From: an uncultured Clostridia bacterium
GTDB lineage: Bacteria > Bacillota > Clostridia > Christensenellales > UBA1242
NCBI GenBank assembly: GCA_944372335.1
Contig: CALVYQ010000001.1
Span: forward strand, 1-64,000
Direction: 5' to 3'
DNA: 64,000 nucleotides
The translations under genes were made by a program, and so were the position numbers. Numbering within the stretch: the first letter of the stretch is position 1; each line of letters opens with the position of its first letter. Shown piece by piece: positions 7,764-15,267 of the stretch. The notes beneath the pieces are model-generated. The model was not told the origin of the DNA. It worked only from the letters and a program-made list of their open reading frames with translations, and did no database searches.

Positions 7764-8711
7764 TTATTTTATAAGAAATTCCCAAAGCATTGAATCATAA
7801 GGAACTAGGATTTTATTTATAGGAGTGCAGGCGTCCAGTGGCTTTAAAAGTTCATAAGTGGTTTTATTGTCCTCCTCTTGCAAGAGAAGTGGCTTTAGGT
7901 ATTTTGCATAGAGAAGAAGCTCATATTTATGTGTTGAGTTGATGATATAATCAACGGTTGTCTTATATGGTTTTATATAGAGATTTTCACTTTCAACTGT
8001 ATGATTCCATGTTTTAAAAGTTTGCTCTATGCTTGCTCCACGCTTATAGTAATCACGCAAACTCCTTCGCATAAGTCTCAGTTTTTTTGCGTTTAGAACA
8101 AGTTTGTCATTTAAATAAAAGTCAACATTTGGTGCGATATATATCTTATAGCCTATATTCTTATTTTCAGTTATTGTAAATAAATCAGGATTTAGTGCGT
8201 GAAGCCCCTCTATTATTATTGCAGAGTGTTCGGTTATCTCTACCGTTTGCTTATAATCTTCCGGCCTATTTTTGACAAAGTTATATATTGGCATCTCCGC
8301 CTTTTGATAACGAAAGAGATCTTTGATAAAACTGTTAAAACTTTCAACATCAATTGTGGCAAAACTATCATAATCTAACGCTCCGTCACTTAGAACCTTG
8401 CGTTCATTTAAAGGCACTAAAAAATTGTCAAGCGAGATGGTTGTCGAGGCGTAACCGAATTGTGCAAGACGCTCAGTTATTATCTTTGAGGTGGTTGTTT
8501 TGCCAGCTGATGTAGGCCCACACAAAAGGATAATCTTTTTACCCGAAGCTAAAAAATCTTCCACAAGTTCTCTTACCTGTATGTGGTATTTTTCTTCCTC
8601 TTCTGTTATAAAAGCTTCAAGGTTCAATTCGGCTTTTTTGTTTATATTTTCAATGCTTTCCTTTTCCTTTAAAAGTAAGTTTGGATTATTTAAAAATTCC
8701 TGTCTTTTCAT
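7764..8711 (-). CDS. uridine kinase-like P-loop nucleoside kinase
   Basis: A 315-residue P-loop kinase of the uridine kinase/phosphoribulokinase superfamily. The P-loop LCGPTSAGKTTTS lies near residues 63-75, followed by the SLDNF motif, the YDSFATID region, and IIIEGLHALNP as Walker B. The LRLMRRSLRDYYKRGAS stretch is the lid. Family members phosphorylate uridine or cytidine; many clostridial homologues are longer because of an N-terminal TGS/ThrRS-like domain that is absent here, leaving ~55 helical residues instead. It is preceded by an AGGAG site and a divergent promoter region shared with murE. Exact substrate is not determined by sequence. Confidence 0.8.
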   Translation of the reverse strand: MKRQEFLNNPNLLLKEKESIENINKKAELNLEAFITEEEEKYHIQVRELVEDFLASGKKIILLCGPTSAGKTTTSKIITERLAQFGYASTTISLDNFLVPLNERKVLSDGALDYDSFATIDVESFNSFIKDLFRYQKAEMPIYNFVKNRPEDYKQTVEITEHSAIIIEGLHALNPDLFTITENKNIGYKIYIAPNVDFYLNDKLVLNAKKLRLMRRSLRDYYKRGASIEQTFKTWNHTVESENLYIKPYKTTVDYIINSTHKYELLLYAKYLKPLLLQEEDNKTTYELLKPLDACTPINKILVPYDSMLWEFLIK

Positions 8712-8733
8712 CTTGTCTCCTAAATTCTTATAT

Positions 8734-8763
8734 AGAATATCACAAATTTATCTTTAAAAGCAA
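8734..8763 (-). promoter_or_regulatory. promoter of the nucleoside kinase-like gene
   Basis: TTGCTT (8763-8758), an 18-nt spacer and TATTCT (8739-8734) on the minus strand, upstream of an AGGAG site and ATG at 8711. Confidence 0.45.
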
Positions 8764-8873
8764 ATTCTAACAAGTAATTTTACAATAAATTTTTTTTGTT
8801 GAATTTTATCTATTTTTGTCCTTGTGAGCTATTTTCTTATTTATGATATTAAAATGTCTAAAAGGAGTTCGAT

Positions 8874-10259
8874 ATGAAAATTAAACGGGATAGTAGAATT
8901 GTAGCTATGGGTGATATTTTTTATGACCTTTCGGATAGTTATGAAAAGGGGCTTGAACACGCTCTAGAGGCTTTAGGTCGTGGGGCTGAAAAAGTTATCT
9001 CTGAGAGAAAATATCCTTTAGATAATTTGGAGCTTGTGAAAGACGTCAGAAAGGAGTTTGGGGAGGCCTGTGCAAGAGAATATGGCTATCCTGCAAATTC
9101 CTTAAAGCTTGTTGGAATCACGGGAACAAACGGCAAGACAACTTGTACGCATATCATATATGAACTTTTAAAACGCTCGGGCTTTAAGGTTGCACGTATT
9201 GGAACTATGGGCGTACATTATGAAGATGTGGATAAGGACTACGATATGACCACTCCTGATGCAGATATATTGCAGAAAGAGTTTTATGAAATGAAAAAGC
9301 GTGGTGTAGAGTATGTTGTCATGGAAGTATCAGCTCACGCAATAAGTCAAAATCGAATTGAGGGCTTGAAATTTGAGGTTGGAGTTTTAACGAATATAAC
9401 GCAGGATCACCTAGATTATTTTGGTGATATGGAAACTTACGCAAAGACAAAACTTTCCTTTTTTGACAAAAAATATATAAATTCTGCCGTTGTCAATATT
9501 GACGATAAATACGCACTTGCTCTTTTTAAAGAAGAAAAAGTGCCAACTATTTTTTACGGCATTAAAAATCCTGCCGATGTTTTCGCTGTGAATGTAAGTA
9601 GCGGTATAAATGGAAGCAAATTCTTTTGTAACCTTTTTGATGAGGTGTATGATATAAAAACAAAGCTTTTTGGAGATTATAATGTTATGAACGTGCTGGC
9701 GTGTCTTTCGGTGTGCGCTAACTTAGGACTAGATATGAATAGGGTGTGTCAAGAGCTAGTAAATATCGAGCCGGTCGAGGGAAGGTTTAATGTTATTAAC
9801 ATTGGAGGGAAAAGCGTTATCATCGATTTTGCACATACTCCTGATGGGCTTGAAAATGTGCTTTCGACTGCAAAAAAGCTAGCACCAAAACGGCTTTTTT
9901 GTGTGTTTGGGTGTGGTGGAAATCGTGATGTTGATAAGAGGCACAAAATGGGCAAAGTGGCAGAGAAATATTGCGATTATGTTTGTTTGACAGATGATAA
10001 TCCTAGGCAAGAAGATGAAATGAAGATAATAAAGGATATTGAGAAAGGCATGACAAAGCCTCATTTTGTGGAGACAGATAGAGCAAAAGCGATAAAAAAA
10101 GTGTTCAATATTATGCAGAGCGGTGATGTTATGGTTGTTGCAGGGAAAGGTGCGGAAAAATATCAAATATTCGGAACACAAAAGGTGGATTATAGTGATT
10201 TTGATGTTGTGAAGAGACTATTAAAAAAAGATAAGGCTAAGGAGGAATATGGAAATTAA
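8874..10259 (+). CDS. murE: UDP-MurNAc-tripeptide synthetase MurE, meso-DAP type
   Basis: MurE adds the third residue of the stem peptide. The P-loop GITGTNGKTT is at residues 81-90, followed by the MTTPDA, EVSAHAISQNR and NITQDHLDYF blocks of the central domain and the C-terminal IIDFAHTPDGL and FGCGGNRD motifs. The motif DNPR at 375-378 is the signature of enzymes that add meso-diaminopimelate rather than lysine, so the peptidoglycan is predicted to be DAP-type. The N-terminal domain is about 30 residues shorter than usual. An AAAGGAG site sets the start. It overlaps mraY by 11 bp and opens the murE-mraY-murD-ftsW operon. Confidence 0.95.
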   Translation: MKIKRDSRIVAMGDIFYDLSDSYEKGLEHALEALGRGAEKVISERKYPLDNLELVKDVRKEFGEACAREYGYPANSLKLVGITGTNGKTTCTHIIYELLKRSGFKVARIGTMGVHYEDVDKDYDMTTPDADILQKEFYEMKKRGVEYVVMEVSAHAISQNRIEGLKFEVGVLTNITQDHLDYFGDMETYAKTKLSFFDKKYINSAVVNIDDKYALALFKEEKVPTIFYGIKNPADVFAVNVSSGINGSKFFCNLFDEVYDIKTKLFGDYNVMNVLACLSVCANLGLDMNRVCQELVNIEPVEGRFNVINIGGKSVIIDFAHTPDGLENVLSTAKKLAPKRLFCVFGCGGNRDVDKRHKMGKVAEKYCDYVCLTDDNPRQEDEMKIIKDIEKGMTKPHFVETDRAKAIKKVFNIMQSGDVMVVAGKGAEKYQIFGTQKVDYSDFDVVKRLLKKDKAKEEYGN

Positions 10260-11205
10260 ATTTATTCTTTGTGCTCTTATTTCATTTGTATTTGCAATTT
10301 TACTTGCACCTTTTGTTATTCAAACTTGCAAAAAACTAAAAGCGGGACAAAATATTTTGCATTATGTGGATAAGCATTTGGCAAAACAAGGAACGCCGAC
10401 AATGGGCGGTTTCATCTTTCTTATTCCTCTTATCGTTGGGTTACTTTTTTTATTGCCAGAGAACAGATTCCCTGCTCTTTTTCTTGTGATTGTCACTTTT
10501 TCGTATGCACTTTTAGGCTTTTTAGATGATTTTATAAAAGTGCACTTTCATCATAATGAAGGACTAAAGCCCTATCAAAAGATTATAGGTCAGTTTGGTT
10601 TGGCGTTAATTGTTGGCCTATACATTTACTTTTCTGGCAACACCAGTTTAAATTTTTTTGGACTAGAATTTGATATTGGTATATTTACAATTCCGCTTGT
10701 GATTTTGGTTCTTCTTGCAACAACAAATAGTGTCAACTTAGCTGATGGGCTCGATGGGCTTGCAGGAGGAGTTAGTTTATCGTATATCACAATTTTTGGG
10801 CTTATTCTTACATTACTTTCTGGACAAGAAAATTTGGCAATACTGTGCTTTGCATTGAGTGGAGCACTTGCTGGCTTTCTTGTTTTTAATGTCTATCCAG
10901 CCAAAATTTTCATGGGTGACACAGGCTCACTTGCACTTGGCGGTTTTATTGGTACGGTGGCGGTGCTCTCTGGCTTAGAATTTATCTTGCCAATAATGGG
11001 TATAATGTTTGTTTTATCAGCTCTGTCTGATATTATTCAAGTTCTTCACTATAAACGCACAAAGAAGCGTATCTTTTTGATGGCTCCACTTCATCATCAT
11101 TTTGAGCAAAAAGGTGTGCATGAAAATCGCATTGTCTTCGTATATATTATTATAACAACGGTTGTTTCGCTTGGTGTTTTAGGAGTGTATATAACCGTTT
11201 TGTAA
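10249..11205 (+). CDS. mraY: phospho-MurNAc-pentapeptide transferase MraY
   Basis: Integral membrane enzyme that transfers phospho-MurNAc-pentapeptide to undecaprenyl phosphate, making lipid I. The 318-residue protein is almost entirely hydrophobic, with about ten membrane segments. It has the diagnostic motifs GTPTMGG, LGFLDDFIK (catalytic Asp pair), NLADGLDGLAGG, FMGDTGSLALGG and the C-terminal HHHFE loop. The start overlaps the murE end and has a GGAGG site inside murE; murD begins 9 nt after its stop. Confidence 0.96.
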   Translation: MEIKFILCALISFVFAILLAPFVIQTCKKLKAGQNILHYVDKHLAKQGTPTMGGFIFLIPLIVGLLFLLPENRFPALFLVIVTFSYALLGFLDDFIKVHFHHNEGLKPYQKIIGQFGLALIVGLYIYFSGNTSLNFFGLEFDIGIFTIPLVILVLLATTNSVNLADGLDGLAGGVSLSYITIFGLILTLLSGQENLAILCFALSGALAGFLVFNVYPAKIFMGDTGSLALGGFIGTVAVLSGLEFILPIMGIMFVLSALSDIIQVLHYKRTKKRIFLMAPLHHHFEQKGVHENRIVFVYIIITTVVSLGVLGVYITVL

Positions 11206-11214
11206 GGCGGTGAG

Positions 11215-12498
11215 ATGAGATTTAAAAATAAAAAAGTTTTGGTATATGGTCTTGGAGATAGTGGCAGAAGTGCGGTCAAGCTTTTAAGTAAATTAAATGC
11301 ACGTGTATATTTTTACGATGATGATATAAGTTATTCAAATTTTATTGGCTATATCAGAAGAATAGAAGAGGAAAAGTTTGACTATTGCATTTTGAGTCCG
11401 GGAGTTAGCGTTAAAAATAATCCATACCTTGAGATAATGAAAAATAAGGGCACGGTTATATTAAGCGAACTAGATCTAGGCTATCTTTTTTTGAAAGGCA
11501 AAATTATTGCTGTGACAGGAACGAATGGCAAGACAACAACCTGTAGCCTCATTTATAAAATTTTAAAAGATAATGGCTATGATGTAAGGCTGTGTGGCAA
11601 TATTGGCGTGCCTATATCGTCTATTAATAATACCACAAAAATGAGTATTACGGTTGTTGAGGTATCAAGTTTTCAACTTGAAAGTTCAAGGCTTTTTAGG
11701 TGTGATGTTGGAGTTATTTTAAATGTTATGCCCGACCATTTAAGTAGGCATGGAACAATGCAGGAGTATATCAATTGTAAGAAAAAGTTAGCTTCTTTTA
11801 CACGCAAAAAACTTGTTTTAAATCTTGATGATGAAATTGCAAAAACTTTTAATTTTAATAAAAAATGCCTATATTTTTCAAAAAAAACGCTAAAAAAAGG
11901 TATTTTTCTGAAAAATAATCAAATTTTTATCAATAAAAAGCCTGTCTGTGGAGTGGAGAATATTAAACTTTTGGGCGAAAAGAATTTAGAAAATGTGCTG
12001 GGTGCTGTTGCAAGTTTATCAAGTTTTAAAGGAGTAGATTTTAATAAAAGTATATCCACTTTTCTTCCATCGGCACATAGATTGGAAATTGTTGGTAAGC
12101 AAAATGGGGTTTTGTATGTTGATGACAGCAAGGCGACAAATGTCTCTTCCGTTGTTAACGCATTGACAGCTTTTAGGGATAAAAAAATTTTACTTTTATT
12201 GGGTGGACGGGGCAAAGATGCTCCTTACGATACTATCTTTCAATATCCTTTAAAAGAGGTTGTTACCTTTGGCGAGGAGGGAGAAAAAATAAGTGTTACA
12301 GCAAATCGTTATCATGTTCCAACTTCCAATTTTAAGCATTTTGAAGATGCGGTGTTTTACGCTTGCGAAAGGGGAGAGATGGGAGATGTTGTTCTTCTTT
12401 CGCCGGCGTGCTCTAGTTTTGATGAGTTTTCTTCTTATGGCGAGCGAGGAGAAAAATTTAAAGAACTTGTGTTGGAGTTTTTAAGTGGAAAAAATTAG
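11215..12498 (+). CDS. murD: UDP-MurNAc-L-alanine--D-glutamate ligase MurD
   Basis: MurD adds D-glutamate to UDP-MurNAc-L-Ala in the cytosol. The N-terminal NAD-like fold begins KVLVYGLGDSGRSAVKLL with the LSPGVSVKNN loop. The P-loop AVTGTNGKTTTC is near residue 100, then EVSSFQLE, NVMPDHLSRH and, in the C-terminal domain, HRLEIVG, DDSKATN and LLLGGRGKD. At 427 residues it is slightly compact. It sits between mraY and ftsW in the usual dcw order, overlapping ftsW by 14 bp. Confidence 0.96.
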   Translation: MRFKNKKVLVYGLGDSGRSAVKLLSKLNARVYFYDDDISYSNFIGYIRRIEEEKFDYCILSPGVSVKNNPYLEIMKNKGTVILSELDLGYLFLKGKIIAVTGTNGKTTTCSLIYKILKDNGYDVRLCGNIGVPISSINNTTKMSITVVEVSSFQLESSRLFRCDVGVILNVMPDHLSRHGTMQEYINCKKKLASFTRKKLVLNLDDEIAKTFNFNKKCLYFSKKTLKKGIFLKNNQIFINKKPVCGVENIKLLGEKNLENVLGAVASLSSFKGVDFNKSISTFLPSAHRLEIVGKQNGVLYVDDSKATNVSSVVNALTAFRDKKILLLLGGRGKDAPYDTIFQYPLKEVVTFGEEGEKISVTANRYHVPTSNFKHFEDAVFYACERGEMGDVVLLSPACSSFDEFSSYGERGEKFKELVLEFLSGKN

Positions 12499-13618
12499 GA
12501 AATTGTTTATTGTATCTAAAAAGAAAAAATTTGACAAAATAACATTTTTTGTCACTTTTTTAATGTTCGCTTTGGTGATCTTTGGTTGCATCATGGTGTA
12601 TAGTGCTAGTTTTTACTCGGCGGAAATTAGATATGGTAATGAATATTTCTTTTTACTAAAACAACTCTTAGGCGTGGCACTTGGTATTTTTGCTTTTATC
12701 TTTTTTGCCTACTTTGATTACCATCTTTTAAAGAAATTTCGATATGTCGTGCTTGCTGTCTGCGTTGTTCTTTTGGTTTTGGTTTTTGTTCCGGGCTTTG
12801 GTGTTCAAAGTTATGGAGCGAATCGCTGGGTCAATATCTTTGGAATTTCTATTCAACCTTCGGAAGTGACGAAGTTTGGGCTTATCTTGTATCTTGCAAG
12901 CTATCTATCCGACAACCATGAAAAAATAAAAACTTTTAAGGGTTTAATTCCGCCTCTTGTTGTTTCTGGTGTGCTATGTTTATTGGTCATCATTGAGCCG
13001 AGTATGAGTGTGACAATGTGCTTACTTTTTTTGACATTCTTTATGCTTATAGTCGGAGGAATAAACAAAAAACATACGCTACTGTTCTCTGGACTTGCTT
13101 CACTATGCGTGCCTCTTCTTATCATTGCTGAGCCATATCGTATGAAGCGACTTTTTGCCTTTCTTGACCCTTGGATTTCTCCGCAAGGTGAGGGCTTTCA
13201 ACTTATTCAATCGTTGTACAGTCTAGGTAATGGTGGTATGTTTGGTGTGGGACTTTTTAATTCAAGGCAAAAATACCTCTTTCTTCCGTTTGCTGAATCT
13301 GATTTTATCTTTTCCATTATTGGTGAGGAGTTTGGCTTCTTTGGTGCAATACTACTTATTCTTGTTTTTGCTCTTCTTTGCTACTTTCTCTTCAAAATCG
13401 GGCTTTCTGCAAAAGATAGGTTTGGCTGTCTGCTCTCGCTTGGCGTAGGAGTTTTGATAGCTGTGCAAACGCTATTAAATATTGCAGTTGTGACCGGCTC
13501 GATTCCTCCAACAGGACTCCCTCTTCCTTTCATATCAAGCGGTGGCACCTCGGTAGCTGTCTTTATGGCAGGAGTTGGAGTTTGTGTCAATGTGCATAGG
13601 CAGTCAAAATTATCATAG
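12485..13618 (+). CDS. ftsW: SEDS peptidoglycan polymerase FtsW
   Basis: SEDS-family glycosyltransferase with about ten membrane segments. Family motifs are present: MVYSASFYSAEI after the first helix, GANRWVNIFGISIQPSEVTKFG, the PHS-like PWISPQGEGFQLIQSLYSLGNGG loop, ESDFIFSIIGEEFGF, and IPPTGLPLPFISSGGTS near the end. The position in the murE-mraY-murD cluster argues for the division enzyme FtsW rather than RodA. The start is GTG at 12485, 7 nt after a GGAG site and overlapping murD. No murG follows, unlike most dcw clusters; instead a 172-bp gap leads to murA. Confidence 0.92.
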   Translation: MEKIRKLFIVSKKKKFDKITFFVTFLMFALVIFGCIMVYSASFYSAEIRYGNEYFFLLKQLLGVALGIFAFIFFAYFDYHLLKKFRYVVLAVCVVLLVLVFVPGFGVQSYGANRWVNIFGISIQPSEVTKFGLILYLASYLSDNHEKIKTFKGLIPPLVVSGVLCLLVIIEPSMSVTMCLLFLTFFMLIVGGINKKHTLLFSGLASLCVPLLIIAEPYRMKRLFAFLDPWISPQGEGFQLIQSLYSLGNGGMFGVGLFNSRQKYLFLPFAESDFIFSIIGEEFGFFGAILLILVFALLCYFLFKIGLSAKDRFGCLLSLGVGVLIAVQTLLNIAVVTGSIPPTGLPLPFISSGGTSVAVFMAGVGVCVNVHRQSKLS

Positions 13619-13754
13619 CGAAAGAAAATCTTTTTAGAATAAGAAATAGAGTTTTTTGTGTCAAATTATGAAAAAATCATAAAAATTAGCGAAAAAATAG
13701 AAAAAATTTGATTTTTTTGATAAAAATTGCGTATTTTTTTGACGAATTAAATCG

Positions 13755-13784
13755 AGTAACTTAAATTTTTCTTTTCCATATAAT
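13755..13784 (+). promoter_or_regulatory. murA promoter with AGTAACTTA element
   Basis: TATAAT (13779-13784) lies 6 nt before the murA ATG and 16 nt after AGTAACTTA (13755-13763). The same nonamer at the same spacing precedes the hydrolase-murF operon (2977-3006). The transcript would be leaderless. Confidence 0.5.
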
Positions 13785-13790
13785 TTTATT

Positions 13791-15050
13791 ATGAAAGAAA
13801 AATTTTTGATAAATGGAGGGAAAATTCTCTCTGGAGATATTGAAGTTGAGGCATCAAAGAATGCCTATTTGCCTATTCTTGCCGGAAGTATTTTGTGTGA
13901 TGAAAGTGTGACTTTTTTGAATGCTCCTATGTTTTCCGATATTGAAAATATGTGTGAGATTTTAAAACTTTTAAATGTCAAAATTGTGCGAGAGGGACAC
14001 CTTTTGACACTCGATTTACATAATGTGAAAAATGAAAAGATATCACACGAATATACCAACAAACTTAGAGCGTCAATCTTTTTACTAGGGTCACTTTTAG
14101 CAAAGTTTAAGCAGGCGGTCATCTCTTATCCCGGAGGTTGCAACATTGGCACAAGGCCTATTGATATACATATAAACGCCTTTAAAAGTTTGGGTGTAAA
14201 GATAACAGAGAGACACGGCTATATCTACTGCAATGCACAAAACATGAAGGCGGGCAAGGTGGTCTTTTCTTCTGTTAGTGTTGGTGCAACTGAAAGCGTG
14301 ATGATGAGCGCAGTGCTACTAAAAGGCAAGACAACGCTATACAACGTCGCACGTGAACCAGAAATTAAAGAACTTGCAAGCTTTTTAAATTCAATGGGTG
14401 CTAAAATTTCGGGTGCAGGAACGGAGAGAATAGAGATTGAAGGAGTAAAAAAATTAAAAGGCATTGAGTTTAAGGTGTGCTATGACAGAATTATTGCCGG
14501 CACACATCTTCTTTTAGGTGCTCTTCTTGGTAAAGATATGAGAATTGTTGGTGCAAAGCGTGAGGATAATGAGCTTTTGTTTAATATCCTACAAGAAAGT
14601 GCTTGCAATTTTAAGGAAGATGATCTTGGTGTTACAATATCTGCTTGTGGAAGAAGTGAGGCATATAAATTTATTGAAACTTTGCCTTATCCTAACTTTC
14701 CAACTGACCTTCAACCGCAACTTATGGCTTTTGAAACGCTGTCTAGTGGCACCTCAGTTATAAAGGAAAATCTTTTTGAAAATAGATTTAATCATGTTAT
14801 GGAACTAATAAAAATGGGAGCGGACATCTTTGTCAAAGATAGACTGGCAATTATTAAGGGCGTGGAAAAACTATACGGTGCAGATGTCTTTGCTTCTGAC
14901 CTTCGTGCTGGCGCTGGACTTGTGCTTGCTGGGCTTGTGGCGGAGGGCTACTCAACTGTTCATAACATCGAATATATCGACCGAGGATATGAAAAATTGG
15001 AAGAAAAATATTCGAGGTTAGGAGCGGATATAAGGCGATTGCCCGAATAA
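13791..15050 (+). CDS. murA: UDP-N-acetylglucosamine 1-carboxyvinyltransferase MurA
   Basis: First committed step of peptidoglycan synthesis: enolpyruvyl transfer from PEP to UDP-GlcNAc. The 419-residue protein shows GGKILSGDIEVEASKNA at the N-terminus with Lys23/Asn24, and the active-site loop PGGCNIGTRPIDIHI with Cys117. This cysteine is the residue alkylated by fosfomycin, so the enzyme should be sensitive. FPTDLQPQ and the DLRAGAGLVLAGL segment complete the family pattern. The start is set by homology; the ATG follows a TATAAT box by 6 nt with no ribosome binding site. It is transcribed alone after ftsW. Confidence 0.96.
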   Translation: MKEKFLINGGKILSGDIEVEASKNAYLPILAGSILCDESVTFLNAPMFSDIENMCEILKLLNVKIVREGHLLTLDLHNVKNEKISHEYTNKLRASIFLLGSLLAKFKQAVISYPGGCNIGTRPIDIHINAFKSLGVKITERHGYIYCNAQNMKAGKVVFSSVSVGATESVMMSAVLLKGKTTLYNVAREPEIKELASFLNSMGAKISGAGTERIEIEGVKKLKGIEFKVCYDRIIAGTHLLLGALLGKDMRIVGAKREDNELLFNILQESACNFKEDDLGVTISACGRSEAYKFIETLPYPNFPTDLQPQLMAFETLSSGTSVIKENLFENRFNHVMELIKMGADIFVKDRLAIIKGVEKLYGADVFASDLRAGAGLVLAGLVAEGYSTVHNIEYIDRGYEKLEEKYSRLGADIRRLPE

Positions 15051-15084
15051 TTTTAAATATTCTCAAATTTCATTTAAATTCTCT

Positions 15085-15112
15085 TTGTGAAAAGGAAAAT
15101 ATTTGTTATACT
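15085..15112 (+). promoter_or_regulatory. promoter of the GLUG/InlB lipoprotein gene
   Basis: TTGTGA (15085-15090), 16-nt spacer, TATACT (15107-15112), matching the promoter of the paralogue at 6430-6457. Between this promoter and the ATG lies about 95 bp not found in the paralogue's leader, including short inverted repeats (GCAAAT / ATTTGC around 15178-15199). Confidence 0.6.
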
Positions 15113-15267
15113 AAATATGTATAATATACACACTTTCATGCATTTCGCCCACGCTCTCACGCTTGCTATTTATGTAAGCAAATCATCTTACTATTTGCGT
15201 TGCTATAATAGTATATGGCCAATTTCCACTTGTCTTTTCTGATAAAAAATTTAATTTTGGAGAATTT

